From the NCBI RefSeq assembly GCF_007830595.1, contig NZ_VLLD01000012.1: a stretch of 64,000 nucleotides of DNA; one strand, written 5' to 3'. This DNA is from Treponema_B putidum (GTDB taxonomy: Bacteria; Spirochaetota; Spirochaetia; Treponematales; Treponemataceae). Positions 8,401 through 16,067 of the stretch are shown piece after piece. Both the position numbers and the translations under genes were made by a program. Numbering within the stretch: position 1 is the stretch's first letter; each line of letters opens with the position of its first letter. The notes under the pieces are model-generated. The model was not told the origin of the DNA. It did no database searches and saw only the letters and a list, made by a program, of their open reading frames with translations.

Positions 8401-11052
8401 GAAGGATGGGCCAGCCGAAGAACAAGTGATGAGTCAAGCGATTCAATCATCATGCTGACAACCGACAAAGCAAAATACTATGCCGATGATACTGCCGAAA
8501 TCACCTTCCCCGGTTATGAGGGTGCAAAGGCCCTAATCACAATCGAAAAAAACGGCAGAGTCTTAAAACAAGAATGGATAAAATCCAAGGGGAAAATTTT
8601 CTCGTACAAATTAAAACTTGATTCTTCTATGGCTCCGAACATCTACGCTCACGTAAGTTTAATACAGGAACACAGCCAGACAAAAAACAGTCTGCCCATA
8701 AGAATGTACGGAATAACTCCTGTAATGATAGAAAACAAATTATCAAGACTCAACCCGGTCATAAATACGGAACAAAGTTTTGAACCTAACAGCAAGGTTT
8801 CGTTTACGGTAAGCGAAGAAAAGGGAAGACCCATGACCTTTACCGTTGCCGTAGTAGACGAGGGGCTATTAGGCCTTACAGCTTTCCATACCGGTAACCC
8901 ATGGGACAGCTTCTATAAAAAAGAGTCCTCGCAAATTACCTCTTGGGATATTTACAAGTACGTAATCGGGGCCTACAGCGGAAAGATAGAATCGATTCTT
9001 TCGGTAGGAGGAGGAGGCTTTATAGACAATAAGACCTCAAAAAATGCGGAACGTTTTAAACCCGTTGTTTACTTTTTCGGCCCCTTTGAAATCAAAGCAA
9101 AGGAAAAGAAGACAATCGAATTCGATCTTCCGCAGTACATCGGAGCTTTGCGCATTATGGCAGTTGCAGGAAAGGACGGAGCCTACGGTATAAAAGAAGA
9201 AACAGTAAAGGTAAAAAGCGATCTTATCGTAATGCCGACTCTCCCCCGAACCATGGGCATAGGAGAAACAATCGAGGTTCCCGTAACAGTCTTTAACGGA
9301 ACCTCTTCCGAAAAAAAAGCAAAGGTGGTTTTAAAAAGCGAGGGAGCCGTAAACTCAAGCGAAACAAAAGAGTTGACTATCCCGGCAAATTCCGACTCTT
9401 CCGTCTTTTTTAGGTTAAAAACTGATAAGGGAGGCATCGCAAAATTCACGGCGGAAGCCTCGGCCTCAGGCATTTCAAAAACGGCAAAGGCCTTTACCGA
9501 AATAGATGTGCTTTCCAGAGGAACGCCATACTCTACAGTCGAGCTTATAAATATTGAAGCCGGAAAAACCTTTGCTAAAACCGTTCCGCTAAGGGGCGAA
9601 AACGGAACAAAGAGTTTAAGCGTAGAAATTTCTCAAATGCCCGCCCTCGGACTTGAAAACCGCCTGGCCTATCTTTTGGGTTATCCTTACGGCTGTATAG
9701 AGCAGATAACTTCCAAGGCCTTCCCCCAATTATACCTAAATACGATAACGGCCCTAGACCAAACCGAGATTGATAAGGCAAAGAGTAATGTAAACTCGGT
9801 TCTAAACCGCTATATAAACTATCAGCTTAGATCGGGAGGATTCAGCTATTGGCCTGACGGCGGATATGAAAGCTCTTGGGCTACAAACTATGCAGGCCAC
9901 TTTATGGTTGAAGCAAAAAAAGCCGGTTATGAAGTAAATGACAGCATTTATCAAAGCTGGCTTTCTCATCAGATAGAAATGGCGAAAAATTGGGCAGGCA
10001 CCTATGCGGACGGCATGGAAACTCAGGCCTACCGCCTATACACCCTTGCCCTTGCAGGAAAGAGTGATATAGGAGCAATGAACCGTTTAAAAAATATGGA
10101 ACAAAACCTTAACTCCGTATCGAAGGCCTTCCTTGCAAATGCTTATAGTCTTGCAGGCCACAGCAGTACGGCCAAGGCAATGCTCGAAAAACTGTATGAA
10201 CCGACCACCGTTTATAGGAGCACGGGCGGAAACTTTTCATCCAATATCAGAGACTTGGCTTTAATCTTAAATGCTTATACCACTGTCGGAGAAACTGCAA
10301 GGACATCAAACCTTATTTCAAAGCTTGCTAAAATTTCGTCAAGCAATGAGTGGCTTTCGACACAGGAAACGGCTTGGATTCTTTTAGCCCTTGCCCCTCA
10401 CTATGCCTTTGACAAAAATAAGAGTGCAAACTATGAGATTGTAACCGAAGGAAATGTAATCAAGGACAAATTGAACAATACATCAAAACTCCATAATATT
10501 CCGGTAAATACCGAAACGGCAAAAAAGATGGAAATTAAGAATACCGGGAATACGCCTATCTTTGCCGCAATAAATACGGCAGGAAGGCTTAATCCGGGAA
10601 GCGAAACCCGCATCGAAGAAAACTTAAAACTTTCGGTCATCTATCAAAACGAGGATGATCAAGAAGTCTCGCCTGAGACCCTAAAAAAAGGACAGAGGTT
10701 TAAGATGAGGGTAAGAGTCGACAATAAGACCCAAAGTACTCTTGAAAACCTTACCCTTTCAATCCCCATTCCGACAGGCTGGGAAATTACAAACACAAGG
10801 CTCGGAGGCGACGATGATACGGATTCGGAAGACAGGCGCAGCACAAACCGCCTATATGACTTTCAAGATTTGAAGGATACTCATATTTATACTCATTTTG
10901 CCTTAGGCGGCTACGGCACAAAGAACTTTGAGTTTACGGGAACCGTAACATACGGAGGAGAATACTATATGCCGGCAATCTTTGTCGAGGCTATGTACGA
11001 TTATGCTTATAGGGCAGTCCTCCCCGGCACAAGGGTAAAGGCGTTTGATTAG
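5494..11052 (+). CDS. Bacterial alpha-2-macroglobulin lipoprotein
   Basis: Very large (1852 residues) predicted periplasmic or envelope-anchored protease trap of the YfhM/A2M family. The second in-frame ATG (5494) is chosen over 5488 because it coincides with the predicted transcription start. The signal peptide ends at lipobox FMTGC. Multiple macroglobulin (beta-sandwich) domains fill the first ~1100 residues. An A2M core block near residues 1180-1230 contains VVYFFGPFEIKA and LPQYIGALRIMAVAG. A thioester motif GCIEQ (Cys at about residue 1401) is followed by the helical thioester domain and a C-terminal receptor-binding-like region. Bacterial members often sit beside pbpC; none is seen here. 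Downstream is a 51-codon ankyrin-like fragment. Confidence 0.92.
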   Translation: MKSLNSLSKQLLTAVFLVLSVSVFMTGCKKNDQALQNAMDDIESISYGALNRLEPINVIFKEEIKYPENLEKACILTPKPSGEWTIAGKNQITFTPSSAYSFKTDLNLELDVGLLLENTENKKGVSITFSIAQPEFKLISGELIPDEKKEDVFRFEGIGETDIPETLDSIEKMFTADLKMGNAKSNPAVKVSQGAAPNQYKISIREINRKKQVQELSLSWNLEALGGEGSNSTSFTVAALSVFQVTSFSQETGGEIQVNFSDALDPSQDLRGFIKLESSPETPFRYGIDGYKLKIFAQNGAFPDNTRLSVLPGIKNSRGKKLETEADFSVTVAWEKPSISFTKAGNIIPAKEMSVLVSTKNISGLMLEAFQIYDKNMTQFFQVNNIDGDYELNRVGEPVWRQSFDFEWNSSMKNRYIQHSLDISKLVKKFPGGMFQLRASFTKKHSMYESPSKTNEFSHLPFPKDISEIENFTNIETDYWNNSDIEDEDRYKFWSNRENPNHPAFYLPSYSNYCMAIKRILVSNIGLSAKKDREGNIYICAADLLTAEPMSGVNISLFNFAQKELESGKTDGDGLLMLKNENDAFLIRAEKSGDVNWLPLNSEILSTSHFQVEGESSKKGVKGYIYGERGVWRPGDDIHLVFILQDLEKSLPKDFPVKFHLEDPLGKKADSKVFTSSVDGFYRIDTKTDVQDKTGTWYARVTAGGKTWSKSIKVETIVPNRLFVNLDPKAKYFSEGYNPAVLGGEWLHGAKASGLKAEISARYVLNRTPFENYKNYNFINPELSVQQDSNKIWEGTLDDSGKADINLYLSSEARAPGKLRAIFETRIYEPSGAFSTENKVFDYSPYSRYVGMQIPKSDDEYRDMLYTNKDQTLNFVVLDPEGNPVKEGVNLTVNLYKLEWYWWWETDEESANYTNSRYTQHIKNWNISAKGGKAELKMKVSNGDWGRYLITVSDPNGGHSSAQVVYFDWEGWASRRTSDESSDSIIMLTTDKAKYYADDTAEITFPGYEGAKALITIEKNGRVLKQEWIKSKGKIFSYKLKLDSSMAPNIYAHVSLIQEHSQTKNSLPIRMYGITPVMIENKLSRLNPVINTEQSFEPNSKVSFTVSEEKGRPMTFTVAVVDEGLLGLTAFHTGNPWDSFYKKESSQITSWDIYKYVIGAYSGKIESILSVGGGGFIDNKTSKNAERFKPVVYFFGPFEIKAKEKKTIEFDLPQYIGALRIMAVAGKDGAYGIKEETVKVKSDLIVMPTLPRTMGIGETIEVPVTVFNGTSSEKKAKVVLKSEGAVNSSETKELTIPANSDSSVFFRLKTDKGGIAKFTAEASASGISKTAKAFTEIDVLSRGTPYSTVELINIEAGKTFAKTVPLRGENGTKSLSVEISQMPALGLENRLAYLLGYPYGCIEQITSKAFPQLYLNTITALDQTEIDKAKSNVNSVLNRYINYQLRSGGFSYWPDGGYESSWATNYAGHFMVEAKKAGYEVNDSIYQSWLSHQIEMAKNWAGTYADGMETQAYRLYTLALAGKSDIGAMNRLKNMEQNLNSVSKAFLANAYSLAGHSSTAKAMLEKLYEPTTVYRSTGGNFSSNIRDLALILNAYTTVGETARTSNLISKLAKISSSNEWLSTQETAWILLALAPHYAFDKNKSANYEIVTEGNVIKDKLNNTSKLHNIPVNTETAKKMEIKNTGNTPIFAAINTAGRLNPGSETRIEENLKLSVIYQNEDDQEVSPETLKKGQRFKMRVRVDNKTQSTLENLTLSIPIPTGWEITNTRLGGDDDTDSEDRRSTNRLYDFQDLKDTHIYTHFALGGYGTKNFEFTGTVTYGGEYYMPAIFVEAMYDYAYRAVLPGTRVKAFD

Positions 11053-11053
11053 T

Positions 11054-11209
11054 ATGAATATAGCCGAATTTATAAAAGCCGCAAAAAAGAATGATGTTAA
11101 ACTTATAACAACTTATTTACAAAACGGCTTTGATATTAACACAAGGGATAAGGACGGCTTTACGGCTGTTATGGAAGCAGCCGAATTCGGCTATAAGGAT
11201 TTATTTTAG
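11054..11209 (+). CDS. Short ankyrin-repeat fragment
   Basis: 51-residue ORF starting 1 nt after the A2M stop. It has one recognisable ankyrin repeat: KNDVKLITTYLQNGFDIN then RDKDGFTAVMEAAEFGY. Full ankyrin proteins need several repeats, so this looks like the 5' remnant of a longer gene cut by a stop after DLF. A poly-T/A stretch follows. Expression is possible by coupling to the A2M gene, but a decayed gene is more likely. Confidence 0.5.
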   Translation: MNIAEFIKAAKKNDVKLITTYLQNGFDINTRDKDGFTAVMEAAEFGYKDLF

Positions 11210-11268
11210 TTTAAAAAAAATAATAAATAAATAATTTTTTTTATAATTTATATATTTTTTTTTTTTTA

Positions 11269-11297
11269 TTGACAAGTCAAAAAAATTATGAGATAAT
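11269..11297 (+). promoter_or_regulatory. Promoter of the first nhaC gene
   Basis: Consensus TTGACA (11269-11274), 17-nt spacer, GATAAT (11292-11297). The leader of about 70 nt can fold into an AGCTATAA/TTATAGCT stem-loop before the GGAGG ribosome-binding site. Confidence 0.75.
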
Positions 11298-11373
11298 CTA
11301 GTGGATACTTGAGCTATAAATACATATTGTGCTTATAGCTTAAAGTAATTTTTATTTTGTGGAGGAGATTTTT

Positions 11374-12735
11374 ATGGAAAAATCTAAGTTCAAACCGAAT
11401 GGTGTTGCTCTTGTTCCCTTTCTTATCTTTGTTGTCGTTTATCTGGGAATCGGTGTAACTCTTGTAGCAAAAGGCGATCCTATGGGATTTTACGGCTTTA
11501 AGGGCCCTATTGCCGTAATTGTAGGTATTATAGCAGCCTTTTTAATGCACAAAGGTTCAGTCAATGAAAAATTCGACGCTTTGGTCAAAGGCTGCGGAGA
11601 TGCAAACATCATTACTATGTGCATCATCTATATTTTGGCAGGAGCTTTTTCGGTTGTTTCAAAGCAGATGGGCGGTGTTGATTCTACAGTAAATTTAGGT
11701 TTAACCCTAATACCGCCGAATTTTGTTACGGCAGGACTTTTTATTATCTGCTGTTTTTTGTCTATTGCAACAGGAACAAGTGTCGGTACTATTGCTGCCG
11801 TAGGTCCTATAGCCGTCGGTTTTGCAGAAAAAGCAGGTATTTCTATGCCTCTTATGATAGCCTCAATGGTAGGCGGAGCAATGTTCGGTGATAACCTTTC
11901 GATTATTTCGGATACTACAATTGCAGCTACAAGAACACAAGATGTCGACATGAGGGATAAATTCAGGGTTAATATGGCATTAGCCTTACCGGCCGCAATT
12001 TTAACTATCATCCTCCTATTGATTTTCGGCAGGCCATCCGTTCCTCCGCAAATTGAATCTTTGGAATTTAATATCGTAAAAGTCTTGCCCTATATCTTCG
12101 TATTGGTCGCAGCTATTGCAGGTCTTAACGTATTTGCCGTTCTTTTAGGCGGAATTATTTTTTCCGGTATTATAGGAATGGCTTACGGAGCTTTTAATCC
12201 ATTAGAGTGGACAAACCATATCTATGACGGCTTTAACGGAATGTTTGAAATATTCTTGCTTTCTATGCTAACCGGAGGACTTGCTTATATGGTAAGTCAG
12301 GCAGGCGGTATGGAATGGCTTTTACAAAAAATAAAGGGTATGGTAAAGGGAAAAAAATCCGCAGAGCTGGGTATCGGTGCTCTAACCCTTCTTACCGATG
12401 CTGCAACGGCAAACAATACAGTTTCAATTATTATCGACGGCCCTATTGCAAAAGAAATGTGTGAAGAATTCAAGGTTGATCCTCGAAGATCTGCCTCACT
12501 TCTTGATGCCTTTTCTTGTGTAATGCAAGGATTAATTCCCTACGGTGCTCAGCTTTTAATAGCCTGCTCCTTTACAAATGGTCTTGTAAATCCTGTAGGT
12601 GTTATTCCTCTATTGTGGTACCAGCTTTTACTGGGCGTTTTCTTGGTTCTTTCTATATTCTTCCCATTTGCCGACGGATATATTAAAAAACATCCTTGGA
12701 ATTTTGAAGAATGGAAGGCTGTTAAAGCAAAATAA
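11374..12735 (+). CDS. nhaC: NhaC-family Na+/H+ antiporter
   Basis: Inner-membrane ion antiporter of 453 residues with about 11-12 hydrophobic segments. The ATG at 11374 follows GGAGG; the upstream in-frame GTG overlaps that site and is rejected. Conserved NhaC stretches include GTSVGTIAAVGPIAVGFA, GDNLSIISDTTIAATRTQ and TDAATANNTVSIIIDGPIAK. Relatives include Na+/H+ antiporters and MleN-type malate/lactate exchangers, so the true substrate may be an organic acid or amino acid. A close paralogue sits at 31088. It is monocistronic, with its own promoter and terminator. Confidence 0.85.
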   Translation: MEKSKFKPNGVALVPFLIFVVVYLGIGVTLVAKGDPMGFYGFKGPIAVIVGIIAAFLMHKGSVNEKFDALVKGCGDANIITMCIIYILAGAFSVVSKQMGGVDSTVNLGLTLIPPNFVTAGLFIICCFLSIATGTSVGTIAAVGPIAVGFAEKAGISMPLMIASMVGGAMFGDNLSIISDTTIAATRTQDVDMRDKFRVNMALALPAAILTIILLLIFGRPSVPPQIESLEFNIVKVLPYIFVLVAAIAGLNVFAVLLGGIIFSGIIGMAYGAFNPLEWTNHIYDGFNGMFEIFLLSMLTGGLAYMVSQAGGMEWLLQKIKGMVKGKKSAELGIGALTLLTDAATANNTVSIIIDGPIAKEMCEEFKVDPRRSASLLDAFSCVMQGLIPYGAQLLIACSFTNGLVNPVGVIPLLWYQLLLGVFLVLSIFFPFADGYIKKHPWNFEEWKAVKAK

Positions 12736-12758
12736 GTTTTATAACTTAAAATATTTTT

Positions 12759-12797
12759 CCCAAGGTTCGGGTAAAACTTAGAGCCTTGGGATTTTTT
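12759..12797 (+). terminator. Terminator after nhaC
   Basis: CCCAAGG (12759-12765) pairs with CCTTGGG (12784-12790) and is followed by six T residues. Confidence 0.75.
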
Positions 12798-12892
12798 ATT
12801 CGTGCGGAGGGTTTAATACCCTGTTGCTGTGCAACGTACGCTCTGCGTCGTAACAAAGGGTATTAAAGCCGACTGCAACCACCTTATGAGAA

Positions 12893-12924
12893 CAACAACC
12901 CCGACGCTCGCGTCGGGGTTGTTG
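12893..12924. terminator. Strong GC-rich hairpin between nhaC and a convergent exporter gene
   Basis: CAACAACCCCGACGC pairs perfectly with GCGTCGGGGTTGTTG around a two-base loop. It has no T run on either side. A larger imperfect stem (GGTTTAATACCCT with AGGGTATTAAAGCC, about 12809-12870) lies just before it. It probably separates the convergent transcripts. Confidence 0.55.
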
Positions 12925-13004
12925 ATTTATCGGCAGGTTTCTTCTTTTATTCACTTTGAAGTCTCATTACTGGTGCCCATTACGGGTGTTTCTAAGGGGG
13001 CCCC

Positions 13005-13889
13005 TTAGGGGCGTCCCTTAGGGGTGCCTTTCATAGCAAATATTATGATGCTTGCTATGATTATTGTTCCGCCTATTGCCGTTCCTTTATTTAAGGTTTC
13101 GCCTAAGGCTAGATAGCTTAAAATACTTGCAATCAAGGGATTAAAAAAAATAAAATTTGTAACATCGCTTGTTTTTTCGGCAAATTCTATTCCCTTATTA
13201 AAGAAAAAATAACCTAATGCACTTGTAAAAATCCCTAAGTATAAAAGACTTCCTATATACCTAAAATCGGCAGAAATGAGTTCTTTATAACCGTCAATAC
13301 AAAAAGGAGATAAAATAATAGACGCACAAATCATACTATAGGTTACAATTTCTATTGAAGTATAGCCCATTTTTGTAAGTTTTCGGCTTAAAATATTATA
13401 TCCGCAAAAAGAAACTGCTGCCGCCACAGTCCACAAAATACCTATGTCTACCGACAAAATTCCTTCCCATAATATAATAACTAAAACTCCGCAAAAAGCC
13501 GTCAAAATGGAGATGATTCCGATCTTACTTATCTTTTCGCCATAAATAACCGAAGCCGCTGCAGCGGTCATTATAGGGGTTGTAGCGATTATTATGCTTG
13601 AGGTTGCAGCTGTGATTGTTCTAATACCCATATTAAAAAAGATAAGATATAGGTCAAACCCAAGCGCTCCCGCCAAAAAGAATAATCCTATGTGCTTAAG
13701 TTTAAAAGGAGCTCTAATTTTATTAAACCTTCCCATAATTAAAAGAACAAGACTTGCCAAAAAGCATCTTAAAAAACCCAAGGCTTCCGGCCCGAAATGC
13801 GTTAAGGAAAATCTTGAAAACGGAAAAGAGGAGCCGAAAAAAATAATGGCGGCAATAGCATATAAATATGATTTCAGTTTATTAGACAT
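13005..13889 (-). CDS. EamA/DMT-superfamily transporter
   Basis: 294-residue integral membrane protein with ten hydrophobic segments in two EamA repeats: AAIIFFGSSFPFSRFSL opens the first and FCGYNILSRKLTKMGY marks the second. A metabolite or amino-acid exporter is usual for the family; the substrate is unknown. The start at 13889 has a good AGGAAGGG site. The last codons (MKGTPKGRP) fall in a low-complexity stretch of CCCCTAAGGG-like repeats that also supplies the stop region, suggesting a slightly altered C-terminus. It converges with nhaC and diverges from megL. Confidence 0.8.
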   Translation of the reverse strand: MSNKLKSYLYAIAAIIFFGSSFPFSRFSLTHFGPEALGFLRCFLASLVLLIMGRFNKIRAPFKLKHIGLFFLAGALGFDLYLIFFNMGIRTITAATSSIIIATTPIMTAAAASVIYGEKISKIGIISILTAFCGVLVIILWEGILSVDIGILWTVAAAVSFCGYNILSRKLTKMGYTSIEIVTYSMICASIILSPFCIDGYKELISADFRYIGSLLYLGIFTSALGYFFFNKGIEFAEKTSDVTNFIFFNPLIASILSYLALGETLNKGTAIGGTIIIASIIIFAMKGTPKGRP

Positions 13890-14015
13890 AATCCCTTCCT
13901 AATCTTTAACATGGATTTTTTTTTAATATTATGATATACTAAGATAGTAATGAAATCAAGTATGAGTGTCATATATTTGTTTCCTAAAAAATTTCAATTT
14001 TTCAATTTTTTTTAC

Positions 14016-14044
14016 TTGCAATAATATAATAAATGGCTTATAAT
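14016..14044 (+). promoter_or_regulatory. Promoter of megL
   Basis: TTGCAA (14016-14021), 17-nt spacer, perfect TATAAT (14039-14044). Predicted start near 14051, about 30 nt before the ATG. Confidence 0.75.
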
Positions 14045-14080
14045 ACTTCCATAGCGTATATTTCATTTGGAGGAAGATAT

Positions 14081-15286
14081 ATGAACAGAAAAGAATTGGA
14101 CAAATTGGGATTTGCTTCAAAACAGATTCATGCAGGAAGCATTAAGAACAAGTACGGTGCTTTAGCTACACCTATTTATCAAACTTCAACATTTGCGTTT
14201 GATTCGGCTGAACAGGGAGGCCGAAGATTTGCCTTAGAAGAAGAAGGCTATATCTACACCCGCTTGGGAAACCCTACAACGACGGTTGTTGAAGAAAAAC
14301 TTGCCTGCCTTGAGAACGGGGAAGCTTGTATGTCTGCAAGTTCCGGTATAGGTGCCGTTACCTCATGTATTTGGTCAATTGTAAATGCAGGTGATCATAT
14401 TGTTGCCGGAAAGACTCTTTACGGCTGTACCTTTGCATTTTTAAATCATGGTCTAACACGCTTCGGTGTTGAGGTAAGCTTTGTCGATACTAGAAATCCT
14501 GAAAACGTAAAAAAAGCTTTAAAACCGAATACAAAAATCGTTTATTTGGAAACACCGGCTAATCCTAACATGTATCTTAGTGACATCGCAGAAATAAGCA
14601 AAATTGCTCATGCTCATAATCCCGAATGTAAGGTAATAGTAGATAATACCTATATGACGCCCTATCTTCAGCGCCCTCTTGATTTAGGTGCAGACGTCGT
14701 TCTACATTCTGCAACAAAATACCTAAACGGACATGGAGATGTTATTGCAGGTTTTGTTGTCGGAAAAAAAGAATTCATCGATCAGGTACGTTTTGTAGGT
14801 GTTAAAGATATGACTGGTTCTACATTGGGGCCCTTTGAAGCCTACTTGATAGGCCGAGGTATGAAAACACTCGATATCCGCATGGAAAAGCACTGCGCCA
14901 ACGCTCAAAAAGTTGCAGAGTTCTTGGAAAAACACCCGGCTGTTGAATCCATCGCCTTCCCGGGCCTTAAATCCTTCCCGCAATATGAACTTGCAAAAAA
15001 ACAGATGAAGCTTTGCGGAGCTATGATTGCCTTTACCGTTAAGGGCGGATTGGAAGCCGGTAAAACCCTTATAAACTCGGTTAAATTTGCAACCATTGCA
15101 GTAAGCTTAGGCGATGCCGAAACCCTTATTCAGCATCCTGCAAGTATGACTCACTCTCCATATACTCCGGAAGAAAGAGCCGCTTCGGATATTGCCGAAG
15201 GTTTGGTACGTCTTTCTGTCGGTCTTGAAGATGCGGAAGACATTATTGCCGATTTAAAACAAGCCTTAGATAAACTTGTTAAATAA
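14081..15286 (+). CDS. megL: L-methionine gamma-lyase
   Basis: PLP enzyme of the Cys/Met metabolism family that converts methionine to 2-oxobutyrate, ammonia and methanethiol, and cysteine or homocysteine to H2S plus 2-oxoacid. The ATG at 14081 follows TTGGAGGAAG and gives 401 residues. The PLP lysine is in HSATKYLNGHGDV (Lys213). The N-terminal GALATPIYQTSTFAF and YTRLGNPTTTVVEEKLA motifs and the C-terminal VSLGDAETLIQHPASMTH are diagnostic of MGL/cystathionine gamma-lyase-like enzymes. A cysteine in TLYGCTFAF at the position of the MGL active-site Cys favours methionine gamma-lyase. It matches my memory of T. denticola MegL. The racemase and PFOR genes follow; PFOR could oxidise the 2-oxobutyrate. 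Confidence 0.93.
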   Translation: MNRKELDKLGFASKQIHAGSIKNKYGALATPIYQTSTFAFDSAEQGGRRFALEEEGYIYTRLGNPTTTVVEEKLACLENGEACMSASSGIGAVTSCIWSIVNAGDHIVAGKTLYGCTFAFLNHGLTRFGVEVSFVDTRNPENVKKALKPNTKIVYLETPANPNMYLSDIAEISKIAHAHNPECKVIVDNTYMTPYLQRPLDLGADVVLHSATKYLNGHGDVIAGFVVGKKEFIDQVRFVGVKDMTGSTLGPFEAYLIGRGMKTLDIRMEKHCANAQKVAEFLEKHPAVESIAFPGLKSFPQYELAKKQMKLCGAMIAFTVKGGLEAGKTLINSVKFATIAVSLGDAETLIQHPASMTHSPYTPEERAASDIAEGLVRLSVGLEDAEDIIADLKQALDKLVK

Positions 15287-15293
15287 ATCTCAA

Positions 15294-15331
15294 GAACACC
15301 TCTAAAATTTTGTTGGGTTTTAGAGGTGTTC
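15294..15331 (+). terminator. 14-bp hairpin after megL, member of the second repeat family
   Basis: GAACACCTCTAAAA pairs with TTTTAGAGGTGTTC. The inner sequence resembles the first hairpins at 57993-58031 and 58981-59020 (core AAATCTTGYYGGATTT). No T run follows, so termination is uncertain; it may also be an RNA-stability element. Confidence 0.55.
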
Positions 15332-15362
15332 ATTCTGTAAAGATTATGGAGGATCTTGTTTT

Positions 15363-16067
15363 TTGAAAGCAGCCGTATTTGCCGGAACTGCAGTAGATAC
15401 CCGAATGGGAGTTGAACTTCTGGAAAGAAGAGGCATAGAAGCTTTTGCGGTTCCTATGTCGAGTACCTGTGAGGAACAGTCACAATTACAATATTTCTCG
15501 CAAGAAGCCCTTGAAAATTTTTTTATCACAAAATCAAATGAGGCTATAAAAAAGGGCATTGATGTTATTGTCATATATTGCAATTCTTTAAGCTCTGCCA
15601 TAGATTACGAAAAAATACAAAAACTTTTAAACATTCAAATTTTTAGCCCGCTTGATACATATAAAAATCTTCCTAAAGATTGTAAAAACATAGCTATTTT
15701 AGCTGCAAACGGATTAGCCGCATACACAATCGATAAAATTATTCAAAAATATAACCGAGAAAAAAATACCATTCCTATAGGGAATATGAGTATAGTACAG
15801 CTCATTGAAAAGGGGCTTATTCCGGCTGAAATAGTAAGGCTTTTAAACCTTAAAGGCCTTTTATCCTACCTTGAAAATATCGAGATAAACGATTATAAAA
15901 TAGACAGCCTGATATTAGGCTGCACCCATTTTCCATATATAAAAAATGAACTTCAAAAACATACTTCAATTAGAATTATAGACCCGGCAGAAAAAATGCT
16001 GGAAACAATATTACATACCAAGGAGAAAAAAGAGTATGCAAAAGAAAACTCAAACAATGACCGGTAA
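15363..16067 (+). CDS. Asp/Glu racemase-family protein
   Basis: 234-residue cytosolic enzyme of the aspartate/glutamate racemase superfamily. It starts at TTG 15363 with GGAGG upstream. Both catalytic cysteines are visible: Cys in IVIYCNSLSSA and Cys in LILGCTHFPYI, the second very like MurI. The first lacks the usual Cys-Asn-Thr-Ala form, so substrate specificity is open (glutamate, aspartate or a hydantoin-like acid). The gene overlaps the start of the PFOR gene by 32 nt, implying translational coupling. It lies after megL, so a role in amino-acid catabolism is plausible, as is D-glutamate supply for peptidoglycan. Confidence 0.7.
   Translation: MKAAVFAGTAVDTRMGVELLERRGIEAFAVPMSSTCEEQSQLQYFSQEALENFFITKSNEAIKKGIDVIVIYCNSLSSAIDYEKIQKLLNIQIFSPLDTYKNLPKDCKNIAILAANGLAAYTIDKIIQKYNREKNTIPIGNMSIVQLIEKGLIPAEIVRLLNLKGLLSYLENIEINDYKIDSLILGCTHFPYIKNELQKHTSIRIIDPAEKMLETILHTKEKKEYAKENSNNDR

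Noticed and set aside
12893..12924. Possible CRISPR-like or attachment site because of the perfect 15-bp palindrome
   Set aside because: There is only one copy and no spacer array, integrase or cas gene nearby; a convergent-gene hairpin is the simpler reading.
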